DNA from: Gemmatimonadota bacterium
GTDB taxonomy: Bacteria; Gemmatimonadota; Gemmatimonadetes; Gemmatimonadales; Gemmatimonadaceae
Assembly (NCBI GenBank): GCA_021413975.1
Contig: JAIOPJ010000046.1
Coordinates: 1 to 64,000 of the forward strand
Reading direction: 5' to 3'
DNA length: 64,000 nt
Part shown: piece after piece, positions 18,547 through 29,464 of the stretch
How the letters are laid out: each line of letters begins with the position of its first letter
Numbering within the stretch: position 1 is the stretch's first letter
Made by a program: the position numbers and the translations under genes
Notes under the pieces: model-generated
What the model saw: only the letters and a program-made list of their open reading frames with translations
Told to the model about the DNA's origin: nothing
Database searches by the model: none

Positions 18547-19145
18547 CGGGCGAAGACCATCACGACGGAACCCTCGCGACCGTAATCCGCGTCGCCGGAC
18601 TTCGGCGCACGCGGGTCGGTCACCAACAATGTATCGTCCACGAGGAAGGCGTACACGTGCCGGCCCGGAGGCAGCGGCACCGAAACGGTCCAGACACCGC
18701 TCTCGAGCCGCGTGAGCGGCGTCGCCCCGGCGGCCCAATCGTTGAAGTCGCCGACCAGCGAGACGCGCTGCGCCTTGGCGTCGTCGAGCACGAACTGCGT
18801 GAGTACCGGCGCGGTCTCGCCGAGGGTCGCCGAGGCGAACTGCACAGGGAACTCGCCCGTCTGCGACCCCGTGGCCGCGAACGGCTCCGGCGCCCGCCGT
18901 TCGTCCACCGCTCCGCGCGTCAGGAATCCGGCGAAGAGGGCGATGCCCGCGACCACCGTCGCACCCACTCCGGAGAGCGAGGGCACGCGCCACGCGTCGA
19001 GCCAGCGCCGCAGGGCGGAGGGCTCGGGCGACTCCCACACCACACTGAGCAGCTGCGCGACCCGGCGCGGGTCCGGCACCGTTCCCGGCGCCTCCCGCAG
19101 CGTGGAGCGCACGCGCTCGATCAGAAGATCAGGTCCTTCACTCAT
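18543..19145 (-). CDS. Single-pass membrane protein with extracytoplasmic isoamylase early-set (CBM48-like) domain; putative anti-sigma factor
   Basis: This 200-residue protein has three parts. Residues 1-50 are a charged cytoplasmic segment. Residues about 55-76 (SLSGVGATVVAGIALFAGF) are a transmembrane helix. Residues about 110-200 form an early-set glycogen-binding domain: QFVLDDAKAQRVSLVGDFND, then W, GVWTVSVPLPPGRHVYAFLV and a DP turn. The gene starts 8 bp inside the end of the ECF sigma gene, the usual arrangement for sigma/anti-sigma pairs. Anti-sigma function is inferred from order and topology, since no ZAS zinc motif (HxxxCxxC) is seen. Confidence 0.8.
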   Translation of the reverse strand: MSEGPDLLIERVRSTLREAPGTVPDPRRVAQLLSVVWESPEPSALRRWLDAWRVPSLSGVGATVVAGIALFAGFLTRGAVDERRAPEPFAATGSQTGEFPVQFASATLGETAPVLTQFVLDDAKAQRVSLVGDFNDWAAGATPLTRLESGVWTVSVPLPPGRHVYAFLVDDTLLVTDPRAPKSGDADYGREGSVVMVFAR

Positions 19146-19698
19146 CCCGTATCACCTCGGAAAGGCGCGCTCGCAACACGTCGCACGCCCGTTTGACCCG
19201 CATTCGGAGCGCACTGAGTCCCACGCCCGTCACCGCGGCGATGTCCTCGTACGCCATGTCCTCCACATGCCGGAGCAGGAACGCTTCCTTCTGTTCGACC
19301 GGCAGCGTCGCCAGGATCCGGTACACCTCTTCGGTCCAGTCCCTCTCAGTCTCGGCCGCCGGCGGCCCGCCCCGCTCCGGCACCTCCCCGTACTGGATCA
19401 CCACGGCGTGCCGTCGCCGCTTCTCCATCAGGCTCCGGCACCGGTTCGCGAGGATCCGGAACAGCCAGGGTTCGAACCGCGCGTCGTCCCGGAACCGACC
19501 CAGGTTGTGATACACCCGCACGAACGTGTCCTGCACCGCCTCTTCCGCGTCCTCGCGGTTGCCCACCATGTGGAGGGCGAACCGCAGCGAGCGCGGATAC
19601 ATCACATCCACGAGCTGGGCGAAGGCCTGACGGTCCCCTGCCTTGGCGCGCAGGGGAAGCGTGGGGTCGATGGACGTGCCGGGTCGGGTGTCGGTCAT
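19138..19698 (-). CDS. ECF-type RNA polymerase sigma factor
   Basis: This 186-residue protein is read from the ATG at 19698. Region 2 is clear (ADRQAFAQLVDVMYPRSLRF-like start, then NREDAEEAVQDTFVRVYHNL and FEPWLFRILANRC), as is region 4 (LPVEQKEAFLLRHVEDMAYE, DIAAVTGVGLSALRMRVKRA). It directs RNA polymerase to a specific promoter set, perhaps its own operon and envelope genes. The 3' end overlaps the membrane E-set protein gene by 8 bp. A longer reading from 19788 lacks family similarity. A perfect inverted repeat upstream (19816-19857) contains an ECF41-like promoter candidate. Confidence 0.93.
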   Translation of the reverse strand: MTDTRPGTSIDPTLPLRAKAGDRQAFAQLVDVMYPRSLRFALHMVGNREDAEEAVQDTFVRVYHNLGRFRDDARFEPWLFRILANRCRSLMEKRRRHAVVIQYGEVPERGGPPAAETERDWTEEVYRILATLPVEQKEAFLLRHVEDMAYEDIAAVTGVGLSALRMRVKRACDVLRARLSEVIRDE

Positions 19699-19815
19699 GA
19701 GCGAGGTGCGGGGAGTATGCCCCGCCGCCTGCGCTCCGCGCCACGGCGAATCTCCGGGAGCGATCCCGTCCATCGTATCGGCCTTCACATCCCGTAGTAC
19801 CCCGAGGGGGCGGGG

Positions 19816-19857
19816 GGTGTCACATTTCGTCGAGATGATCCCTCACTCTGTGACACC
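19816..19857 (-). promoter_or_regulatory. Perfect 9-bp inverted repeat with ECF-type promoter candidate
   Basis: GGTGTCACA (19816-19824) and TGTGACACC (19849-19857) are perfect inverted repeats 24 bp apart, in the gap between the ECF sigma gene and yggT. Read on the minus strand, toward the sigma gene, TGTCACA is followed by 16 nt and CGAC. This is one base from the TGTCACA-N16-CGTC promoter described for ECF41 sigma factors. The sigma factor here lacks the C-terminal extension of ECF41, so the match may only mean a related -35 preference. Confidence 0.45.
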
Positions 19858-19896
19858 CAGCGGTACGCTGACCGTTGCCTCGGCCCGGCAGGCCTG

Positions 19897-20484
19897 ATGC
19901 GCACACTCATCGGCATCCTCGATGCCCTGACCAGCGGGATCCGCGCCGGGTCTGCGGCCGTCCTCATCATCGCGACCGTCGTCGCCACGCTCGCCTGGGC
20001 GGTGCGGTCGCGACGGATCGATCCCTTCGGCCGGATCGCGCGGTTCGTGCGACAGGTGGTCGATCCCGTCCTCGCGCCGGTCGAGCGCCGGCTGGGACGC
20101 TCCGGCATCGGCGCGGCGAACATGCCGTTCATGGCCGTGCTCGTGCTGCTCATGATCATGGCCGGCGCCGTCTTCGTCGTCGGCGGTGTCCGCGATGCAC
20201 TGGTGAGCGCCTACCTCGCGACCTCACGCGGGCCGGCGGGTCTGCTGGCCCTCGCCGTGCGCTGGACGTTCGGGGTGCTTCAACTCGCCCTCCTCGTGCG
20301 CGTGATCACGAGCTGGGTGGGCGGCACCTACTCCACGATCGGTCGGCTCGCGGCGCGGCTCACGGAGTGGTTCCTCGTGCCGCTGCGCCGCCTGCTCCCG
20401 CCCATGGGGGGCCTCGACATCTCCCCCATCCTCGCCTGGTTCCTGCTCGGACTCGTCGAGCGCGCCGTCTTCACGTTGCTGTGA
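19897..20484 (+). CDS. YggT-family membrane protein
   Basis: This 195-residue integral membrane protein has about four hydrophobic helices in two halves (VLIIATVVATLAWAV, MPFMAVLVLLMIMAGAVFVV, LLALAVRWTFGVLQLALLV, PILAWFLLGLVERAV). The segment LLVRVITSWVGG followed by TEWFLVPLRRLLPPMGGLDI, then SPILAWFLL, is the YggT signature. Function is not firmly known; members are linked to osmotic tolerance and envelope or division-site organisation. Its stop overlaps the GTG of the yggU-like gene (GTGA), the frequent yggT-yggU pairing. Confidence 0.88.
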   Translation: MRTLIGILDALTSGIRAGSAAVLIIATVVATLAWAVRSRRIDPFGRIARFVRQVVDPVLAPVERRLGRSGIGAANMPFMAVLVLLMIMAGAVFVVGGVRDALVSAYLATSRGPAGLLALAVRWTFGVLQLALLVRVITSWVGGTYSTIGRLAARLTEWFLVPLRRLLPPMGGLDISPILAWFLLGLVERAVFTLL

Positions 20485-20771
20485 GTCCGCTGCGCGTGAC
20501 CGAGCGCGAGGGGGCGGTGCGATTCAGCGTCCGCGTCCAGCCGCGCTCGAGCCGCGCCGGGATCGACGGGCTGCATGGCGAAGCACTCAAGCTGCGCGTG
20601 AATGCGCCCCCCGTCGACGGTGCGGCGAACGCCGCCGTGATCGAGGTGCTGGCCGAGGCGCTCGGAGTGCCACGGCGGGCGGTGCGGATCGTCGCGGGGG
20701 ACTCCTCACGCAGCAAGCTCGTCGAGGTGGACGGGGTCAGCGCCGAGGAGATCCACGCCCTCGGCGCCTGA
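20481..20771 (+). CDS. DUF167 (YggU) family protein
   Basis: This 96-residue protein begins at the GTG at 20481, overlapping the yggT stop. VRFSVRVQPRSSRAGIDGLH, then LKLRVNAPPVDGAANAAVIE, VLAEALGVPRRAVRIVAGD and SRSKLVEV are the whole DUF167 signature and fill the protein. The fold is known from structural work; biochemical function is not. Coupled translation with yggT is likely. Confidence 0.93.
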   Translation: MSPLRVTEREGAVRFSVRVQPRSSRAGIDGLHGEALKLRVNAPPVDGAANAAVIEVLAEALGVPRRAVRIVAGDSSRSKLVEVDGVSAEEIHALGA

Positions 20772-20776
20772 CCTGG

Positions 20777-20797
20777 CTCCGCTCCTCTCGCGCGGAG
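20777..20797 (+). terminator. Weak hairpin after yggU
   Basis: CTCCGC (20777-20782) / GCGGAG (20792-20797) with a 9-nt loop lies 6 bp after the yggU stop. No T-tract follows, so it is at best a weak or Rho-assisted terminator. Confidence 0.3.
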
Positions 20798-20875
20798 GGA
20801 GGGTGCCAAGGGACCGTCACCGGGGCGTCATCGGGGCATGACCGAGGGGGAACCGAGCGCCGGCCGCGACCCCCC

Positions 20876-20904
20876 TTGCCATCCGTTCATCCGGATGATA
20901 GAAT
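20876..20904 (+). promoter_or_regulatory. Promoter of the metF-metH operon
   Basis: TTGCCA (20876-20881) and TAGAAT (20899-20904) are spaced by exactly 17 bp. The predicted start near 20911 lies just before the riboswitch, leaving about 110 nt of leader before metF. Confidence 0.65.
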
Positions 20905-20918
20905 GAAAGCACAACCGA

Positions 20919-20972
20919 TCCGTGGCGATTTCGAGGCAACTTGCGGCCACGTTAAACAATCAGCTAAAGCGC
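20919..20972 (+). promoter_or_regulatory. SAM-II riboswitch (S-adenosylmethionine aptamer)
   Basis: The leader contains the SAM-II core in order. GTGGC (20922-20926) pairs with GCCAC (20946-20950) to form P1. GATT (20927-20930) pairs with AATC (20958-20961) to form the H-type pseudoknot. Conserved single-stranded blocks are CTTGCGGCCACGTTAAACAA (20940-20959) and GCTAAAG (20963-20969), which agree with the SAM-II consensus (CUUGCAGCCACGUUAAAC, GCUAAA). It lies in the leader of metF-metH, whose product methionine feeds SAM synthesis. SAM binding is expected to favour the terminator at 20976-21003. Confidence 0.85.
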
Positions 20973-20975
20973 TAG

Positions 20976-21003
20976 CCCGGGCGCTCAGCAGCCCGGGTTT
21001 CGT
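20976..21003 (+). terminator. Attenuator terminator downstream of the SAM-II riboswitch
   Basis: CCCGGGC (20976-20982) pairs with GCCCGGG (20991-20997) around loop GCTCAGCA and is followed by TTTCGTGCTTT. AGCGC (20968-20972), at the 3' edge of the aptamer, can alternatively pair with GCGCT (20981-20985). That would break the terminator stem, making it a plausible antiterminator. Confidence 0.65.
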
Positions 21004-21019
21004 GCTTTGAGAGGGTGCG

Positions 21020-21933
21020 GTGAGTTCACTCGTCCTGCCGGTCCCGTTCCAGGTCTCCTTCGAGTTCTTCCCGCCCAAGACGGCGGAGATGGAGGAGACC
21101 CTCTGGAAGTCGATCACGCGCCTCGCGCCGCTCTCGCCGCGCTTCGTCTCGGTGACCTATGGCGCCGGCGGCTCCACGCGCGAGCGCACGCACCAGACGG
21201 TGCGCCGGATCCTGCAGGAGACGCCGTTGGTCCCCGCGGCGCACCTCACCTGCGTCGCCGCGACGCGCGAGGAGATCGACACCGTGGCCGACGACTACTG
21301 GAACGTCGGTGTCCGCCATGTCGTCGCGCTGCGCGGTGACATCCCGGGCGGCGAGGCCCCGTACTTCCCCACGCCCGGCGGTTACGCGTACGCGGCCGAA
21401 CTCGTGCAGGGACTCCGCAAGCGACACGACTTCGAGGTGTCGGTGGCGGCCTATCCAGAGATCCACCCCGAGGCGAAGTCGCCGCAGGACGATCTCGACA
21501 ACCTCAAGCGGAAGATCGACGCCGGGGCGACGCGCGCGATCACGCAGTTCTTCTTCGACAACTGGGCGTTCATCCGGTTCGTGGACCGCGCGCGCAAGGC
21601 GGGGATCACCGTCCCGATCGTCCCCGGCATCATGCCGGTGACGAACTTCACGCAGATGGTGAAGTTCGCCAAGGTCACCGGCGCGACCATCCCGGCGACG
21701 TTCGCCCGCATGTTCGAGGGACTCGACCAGGATGTCGAGACGCGCAAGCTCGTCGCCGCGACGGTCGCCGCCGAGCAGTGCCAGCAGCTCGCGCAGGCCG
21801 GCGTCACCGAGTTCCACTTCTATACGCTGAACCGTGCGGACCTGGCGTACGCGCTCTGTCACGTCCTCGGACTGAGGCCTGCGGCGCCTGCGATGAAGGA
21901 TGAGGGGGGAAGGATGAAGGTGGGGGGCGCGTC

Positions 21934-21937
<4 letters not shown>
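21020..21937 (+). CDS. metF: 5,10-methylenetetrahydrofolate reductase
   Basis: This 305-residue TIM-barrel flavoprotein reduces methylene-THF to methyl-THF, the methyl donor for MetH. Family segments are [12 protein letters not shown] at the N-terminus, [52 protein letters not shown] and [10 protein letters not shown]. The GTG at 21020 follows AGAGGG. The C-terminus is unusual: the last 14 or so codons ([14 protein letters not shown]) are encoded by a GGATGAA-type heptamer array, probably a non-essential tail. The stop overlaps the metH GTG by 4 bp. Expression should be controlled by the SAM-II riboswitch upstream. Confidence 0.96.
21891..21925 (+). repeat. Heptamer array inside the metF 3' end
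   Basis: Five 7-nt units follow: CGATGAA, GGATGAG, GGGGGAA, GGATGAA, GGTGGGG. The array is translated as the C-terminal tail of MetF and ends 9 bp before the metH start. Confidence 0.65.
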
Positions 21938-25656
<3,719 letters not shown>

Positions 25657-25671
25657 GCCGTCCCGCGGCCA

Positions 25672-26829
25672 TCAGCGCGGTGGCAGACTGACCGTGCGGA
25701 GCCGGACCATCGGCCAGGGGTTCGTGACCCATTCGGCGGCGAGCGAGTCGCGGAAGGCGATGAGTGCGCTGCCGTCCGCTGACTTCGAGAGGAGCCGGCC
25801 GGACGGTGCGTCGATGAGGTAGCTGATCCTCCGCGTGATCTCGGGCTGGATCATGCCGCCCTGGGCGCCACGCGCCGCACGCCCGGCGCGGCCGGTGCTC
25901 GCGAAGTCGAGAGCGCCGACGTGCACCAGCAGCCGCCGACCCTCGATCGGCTGCACACCGCTGATGAAGTCGATGCTCCATGCGACGTACACACCTCCCC
26001 CGGGATTCGCGCCGTAGATCGCATGCCGGAAGTCAGGCAGGGTCGTCTGCCAGCGCAGCGTGCCGTTGATCGCGTAGGAACGGACCACACCCATGTCCGT
26101 GCTCACCGCGTAGATCGTTCCGGTGGTCTCATCGCATGTGAGCGCGGCGCCGCTCCGGTTCGCGAAGGCGCGGATGGCCGCATTGTCCTGCGAGTGGATG
26201 GGAGCGCCGAACGAGCGTATCACCCGCCGTTCGGCATCGAGTTCGCGCACGAGCGCAGAGTCGCCGCCGGTGGCCGCGAAGGTGCGCCCATCCAGGAAAC
26301 AGAAGCTCGTGAAGCCCGCCGTGACGCCGAACGTCCGCCGGAGCGAGATCCGCCCATCCTTCGCCGTGAGCTCGGTGACGCCGAGGAAGGGCTGGACGGC
26401 GAACATCGTCGAGTCGCCGTCGTGCACGAGCTGTATCGGACTCACGAACTCGCCTGGTCCGCGCCCACGGCGCCCGAATGTCGAGAGGTGCCGCCCGCGC
26501 GCGTCGAACGCGCGGATCTCGCCGACCGGATAGTCGGCGACATACACGGTGCCGCCGCCGTCGATGGCCACGCCGGTGATCTGCCCGAACAGAAGCGGCC
26601 CCGCCTCGTCCTCCGTGCCGATCACGGTCTTGACGCCACTCACGCGGAGGATCGACGAGAGCGGCCGCTCAGGCAGTTGGAGCGTCGGCGTGGTCGGCCG
26701 CGCGGGCGAACTCCGGCTCGCCTGCGCTCCGAGCGCGGTGACCGGAGCGACCGGGAGGCCCGCGAAGAGGCTGCACGTCACTCCCGCGCAGGTGGCCGCG
26801 CTCAGGACCCGCTTCATTGGACTCGGCAT
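25672..26829 (-). CDS. Secreted 6-bladed beta-propeller protein
   Basis: This 385-residue protein has an N-terminal export signal. Blades of about 45 residues carry NHL/6-bladed motifs: GQITGVAIDGGGTVYVADYP, VGEIRAFDARGRHLSTFGRR, GRGPGEFVSPIQL, TIYAVSTDMGVVRSYAINGT. The G(R/A)GPGEF loop recurs in the two related proteins at 28274-30699. Such propellers are typically binding scaffolds; ligand and role are unknown. An Arg/Gly-rich insertion (about 310-325) is unusual. It ends 15 bp from metH, tail to tail. Confidence 0.8.
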   Translation of the reverse strand: MPSPMKRVLSAATCAGVTCSLFAGLPVAPVTALGAQASRSSPARPTTPTLQLPERPLSSILRVSGVKTVIGTEDEAGPLLFGQITGVAIDGGGTVYVADYPVGEIRAFDARGRHLSTFGRRGRGPGEFVSPIQLVHDGDSTMFAVQPFLGVTELTAKDGRISLRRTFGVTAGFTSFCFLDGRTFAATGGDSALVRELDAERRVIRSFGAPIHSQDNAAIRAFANRSGAALTCDETTGTIYAVSTDMGVVRSYAINGTLRWQTTLPDFRHAIYGANPGGGVYVAWSIDFISGVQPIEGRRLLVHVGALDFASTGRAGRAARGAQGGMIQPEITRRISYLIDAPSGRLLSKSADGSALIAFRDSLAAEWVTNPWPMVRLRTVSLPPR

Positions 26830-27019
26830 CCTAGGTCCTCCCTTCCGGCGATTCCCTGCGTACGAGCGCTCGGCGACTCAGCGAGAAGCTGGCGCCGGAA
26901 CAGTCGGCGCGAAACCCTCGGGAGTTCGGTCACCACTTCAGTCCCCACCGTTGCCGTTCGGGGGTAGATTCCATGTCACGGCCAGCCATGCGAACCGTCC
27001 CCCCGAACCACTCGGATAG

Positions 27020-28186
27020 ATGTCCCTCATCGAAGCGAACACCCGCCCTGCCCTGACCGTCCTCTCCGAGGACGAGATCGCCTTCCGCGACGCCGTCGCC
27101 GAGTTCGCCAAGGGCGAGGTCGCCCCGCGCGTGCAACAGATGGAGCGCGACGCGAAGATCGACCCCGGCCTCATCAAGGCCTACTTCGAGATGGGCCTGA
27201 TGGGCATCCAGATGCCCGAGCGGCATGGAGGCGCCGGTGGCTCGATGATGATGGTGACGCTCGCCGTGGAGGAGATCTCCAAGATCGACGCCGCCGCCGC
27301 GATCATGGTCGACGTGCAGAACACGCTCGTCGCCAACCCGCTCGTCGCCGCCGGCACCGAGGAACAGCTCGCGCGCTGGATGCCGCGGCTCGTCTCGGAC
27401 ACCATCGGCGCCTACGCGCTCTCCGAGGCGTCGAGCGGCTCCGACGCCTTCGCGCTGCAGACGCGTGCGACCAAGGCCGAGGGCGGCTGGAAGCTCACGG
27501 GCCGGAAGCTCTGGATCACGAACGGCGCCGAGGCGGGTCTCTTCATCGTCTTCGCCACCGTCGATCCCGCCAAGGGCTACAAGGGGATCACCGCCTTCGT
27601 CGTGGAGCGCTCGGCGAAGGGGTTCGCGGTGGGGAAGAAGGAGGACAAGCTCGGCATCCGTGCCTCGAGCACGACCGAGCTGATCCTCGAGGACGTGTTC
27701 GTGCCCGACGCCGACGTGCTCGGTCCGGTGGGGCAGGGCTACAAGATCGCGATCGCGGCGCTCAACGAGGGGCGCATCGGGATCGGAGCGCAGATGATCG
27801 GCATCGCCGAGGGAGCGCTCTCGGCGGCGATCGCGTACCTCAAGGAGCGGCAGCAGTTCGGGAAGCCGCTCACCGAGTTCCAGGGGATCCAGTTCCAGCT
27901 CGCGCAGGCGGCGACGGAGCTCGAGGCGGCGAAGCTGATGGTCTACAACGCGGCGCGGCTCAAGGATGCCGGCGAGGACATCACCCAGGCCGGCGCGATG
28001 GCGAAGCTGCTCTCGTCGCAGGTGTGCGGGCGCACGACGTCGCTCGCGGTGGAGCTCTTCGGCGGGTACGGGTACACCAAGGACTACCCGGTGGAGAAGT
28101 TCTATCGCGACGCGAAGATCGGGACGATCTACGAAGGGACGTCGAACATGCAGTTGAGCACGATCGCGAAGGCGATGCTCAAGTAG
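27020..28186 (+). CDS. Acyl-CoA dehydrogenase (short/branched-chain type)
   Basis: This 388-residue FAD enzyme oxidises acyl-CoA to 2-enoyl-CoA. The N-terminal helical domain, the middle beta domain with YALSEASSGSDAF and KLWITNGAEAG, and the C-terminal helical domain with ERQQFGKPLTEFQGIQFQLA are all present. The catalytic base is the Glu in IYEGTSNMQL near the C-terminus, as in short- and branched-chain enzymes. ELFGGYGYTKDYPVEKFYRD is the family signature. Length is normal. It stands alone; the 190-bp upstream gap shared with the propeller gene shows no convincing promoter. Confidence 0.96.
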   Translation: MSLIEANTRPALTVLSEDEIAFRDAVAEFAKGEVAPRVQQMERDAKIDPGLIKAYFEMGLMGIQMPERHGGAGGSMMMVTLAVEEISKIDAAAAIMVDVQNTLVANPLVAAGTEEQLARWMPRLVSDTIGAYALSEASSGSDAFALQTRATKAEGGWKLTGRKLWITNGAEAGLFIVFATVDPAKGYKGITAFVVERSAKGFAVGKKEDKLGIRASSTTELILEDVFVPDADVLGPVGQGYKIAIAALNEGRIGIGAQMIGIAEGALSAAIAYLKERQQFGKPLTEFQGIQFQLAQAATELEAAKLMVYNAARLKDAGEDITQAGAMAKLLSSQVCGRTTSLAVELFGGYGYTKDYPVEKFYRDAKIGTIYEGTSNMQLSTIAKAMLK

Positions 28187-28207
28187 GGCAGCTGGGAGTC
28201 GGGAGAC
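28187..28207 (+). repeat. Heptad array directly after the acyl-CoA dehydrogenase stop
   Basis: GGCAGCT, GGGAGTC, GGGAGAC follow the TAG stop (28184-28186) without a gap, with a degenerate TGGAGCG next. The 7-nt period and position match the other arrays, but the unit sequence differs. Confidence 0.5.
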
Positions 28208-28208
28208 T

Positions 28209-28230
28209 GGAGCGCCGCTGGCGCGGCTCC
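28209..28230. terminator. Hairpin between convergent genes
   Basis: GCCGC (28214-28218) pairs with GCGGC (28223-28227) around TGGC. Outer GGA/TCC pairs extend the stem, with GC bulged on the left side. It lies between the acyl-CoA dehydrogenase and the propeller gene, so could end transcription from both sides. No T-tract. Confidence 0.4.
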
Positions 28231-28273
28231 TTGAGCATCACGCACGCGTGCGCGGGCGCGGATCAACGTCGCG

Positions 28274-29464
28274 CTACGGCCTGCGGTACCTCTCGATCGT
28301 CTGCACGCCGTCCGCATCCTCGGCGACGACGTAGACACCGCGCGTTCCCACGTGCGCGATGCGACGCCCCGGCCGCAGCTCGACCTGCAGCGCGCGCCGA
28401 CCGTCGCTGTCGAAGACGTCGTACCGCGTCCGTTCGCCCGGCCGGACCACGGCGCCGACCCAGATCCGACCATCGGCAGCCGCGAGCACGCGCGACGCAT
28501 CGAAGGGCGCGTGGCGCTCGGCCCACTCCGCGGTACCGACCATGCGCTGGATCTCCGCCGCGTCCGGCGCCTCCCCACGCCCCATCCCGCCGTCGGCGCC
28601 GCGACCGCTCACCGGACTCCCGAAGGCGAACTCCGCGATGAAGCGGCGCTTGTCGTCTGCGGTGACGACGCGCGGGCTCACGGGATAGGTCGGCCCCAGC
28701 GCGGGCTGGCGCCCCGGCGCGTACACCTCGACACGGTATGGCGTGGCGCGCACGATCACGATCGCTCCGGTGGGAGCGACCACCCACGCGTCCTGCGACG
28801 CGAAACCCACCATCGGGAGCCGCGGCTGCATCGCGGGCGAGCGATCCTTGCGGTAGCGCGTGCCCTGTACGACCGCGACCGTGCGCGGCTCCGCCGACGA
28901 CGCCGGATCCCATCGCACGATGCGCACTGAATCGTCGGGCAGCGCGTTCGGTCCCTCGGACCAACTCGGCACCGCGTGATAGAACGCACCGCCCGGATCG
29001 ATGCCGCGCACGCCGCCGCGTCCGGGGACCTCGGCGATGATGGTGCGCACCGCATGCCCGTCGGGCGCGAGGACGATCAATCGGTTGTTGCCCTCGTCGA
29101 GCAGGAGGGTGGAGTCGCCGCGGAGCCGGACGAGGCCTGTCGGCAGGCGCACTTCCCGCGGTCCGCGTCCCTCGCGCACGACGTCGCGGACCGAGCCCGC
29201 GCCGAAGTCGACCACGGCGACGCGGTTCTCGATCCAGTCAGCGACGAGCAAGCGGCCGCTCGCAAGCTCGCGCGCACCACGCACGAGCGAGAACGGGTGG
29301 TCGATGACCGCATCCGGTCGGTCGAGCAGGACGACCTGACCGGAGGCCGGCGGCGCGACGACCCCGACGAGGGCGGCCAGCCGGATCGCCGCGCGGACGG
29401 CTTCCTCCAATCCGATATGCATGCGAGTGAGACACCGGACGAACGGTGAATGGTTCACCGTCAC
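28274..29464 (-). CDS. Secreted 6-bladed beta-propeller-like protein
   Basis: This protein has 396 residues from the GTG at 29464, which overlaps the upstream stop (GTGA); an internal ATG at 29422 is possible but gives an acidic n-region. The hydrophobic segment AAIRLAALVGVVAPPASGQ is the export signal. Propeller repeats include GARELASGRLLVADWIENRV, TGLVRLRGDSTLLLDEGNNR and RVLAAADGRIWVGAVVR, with GRGPREVRLP in place of the usual GPGEF loop. It is a paralogue of its upstream neighbour and of the protein at 25672. Function is unknown. Confidence 0.78.
   Translation of the reverse strand: MTVNHSPFVRCLTRMHIGLEEAVRAAIRLAALVGVVAPPASGQVVLLDRPDAVIDHPFSLVRGARELASGRLLVADWIENRVAVVDFGAGSVRDVVREGRGPREVRLPTGLVRLRGDSTLLLDEGNNRLIVLAPDGHAVRTIIAEVPGRGGVRGIDPGGAFYHAVPSWSEGPNALPDDSVRIVRWDPASSAEPRTVAVVQGTRYRKDRSPAMQPRLPMVGFASQDAWVVAPTGAIVIVRATPYRVEVYAPGRQPALGPTYPVSPRVVTADDKRRFIAEFAFGSPVSGRGADGGMGRGEAPDAAEIQRMVGTAEWAERHAPFDASRVLAAADGRIWVGAVVRPGERTRYDVFDSDGRRALQVELRPGRRIAHVGTRGVYVVAEDADGVQTIERYRRP

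Noticed and set aside
17890-19038. Longer form of the 218-aa secreted protein reaching into the sigma partner gene
   Set aside because: The upstream part is Arg/Gly-rich out-of-frame sequence of the 200-aa gene; the ATGA overlap and signal peptide mark the true start at 18546.
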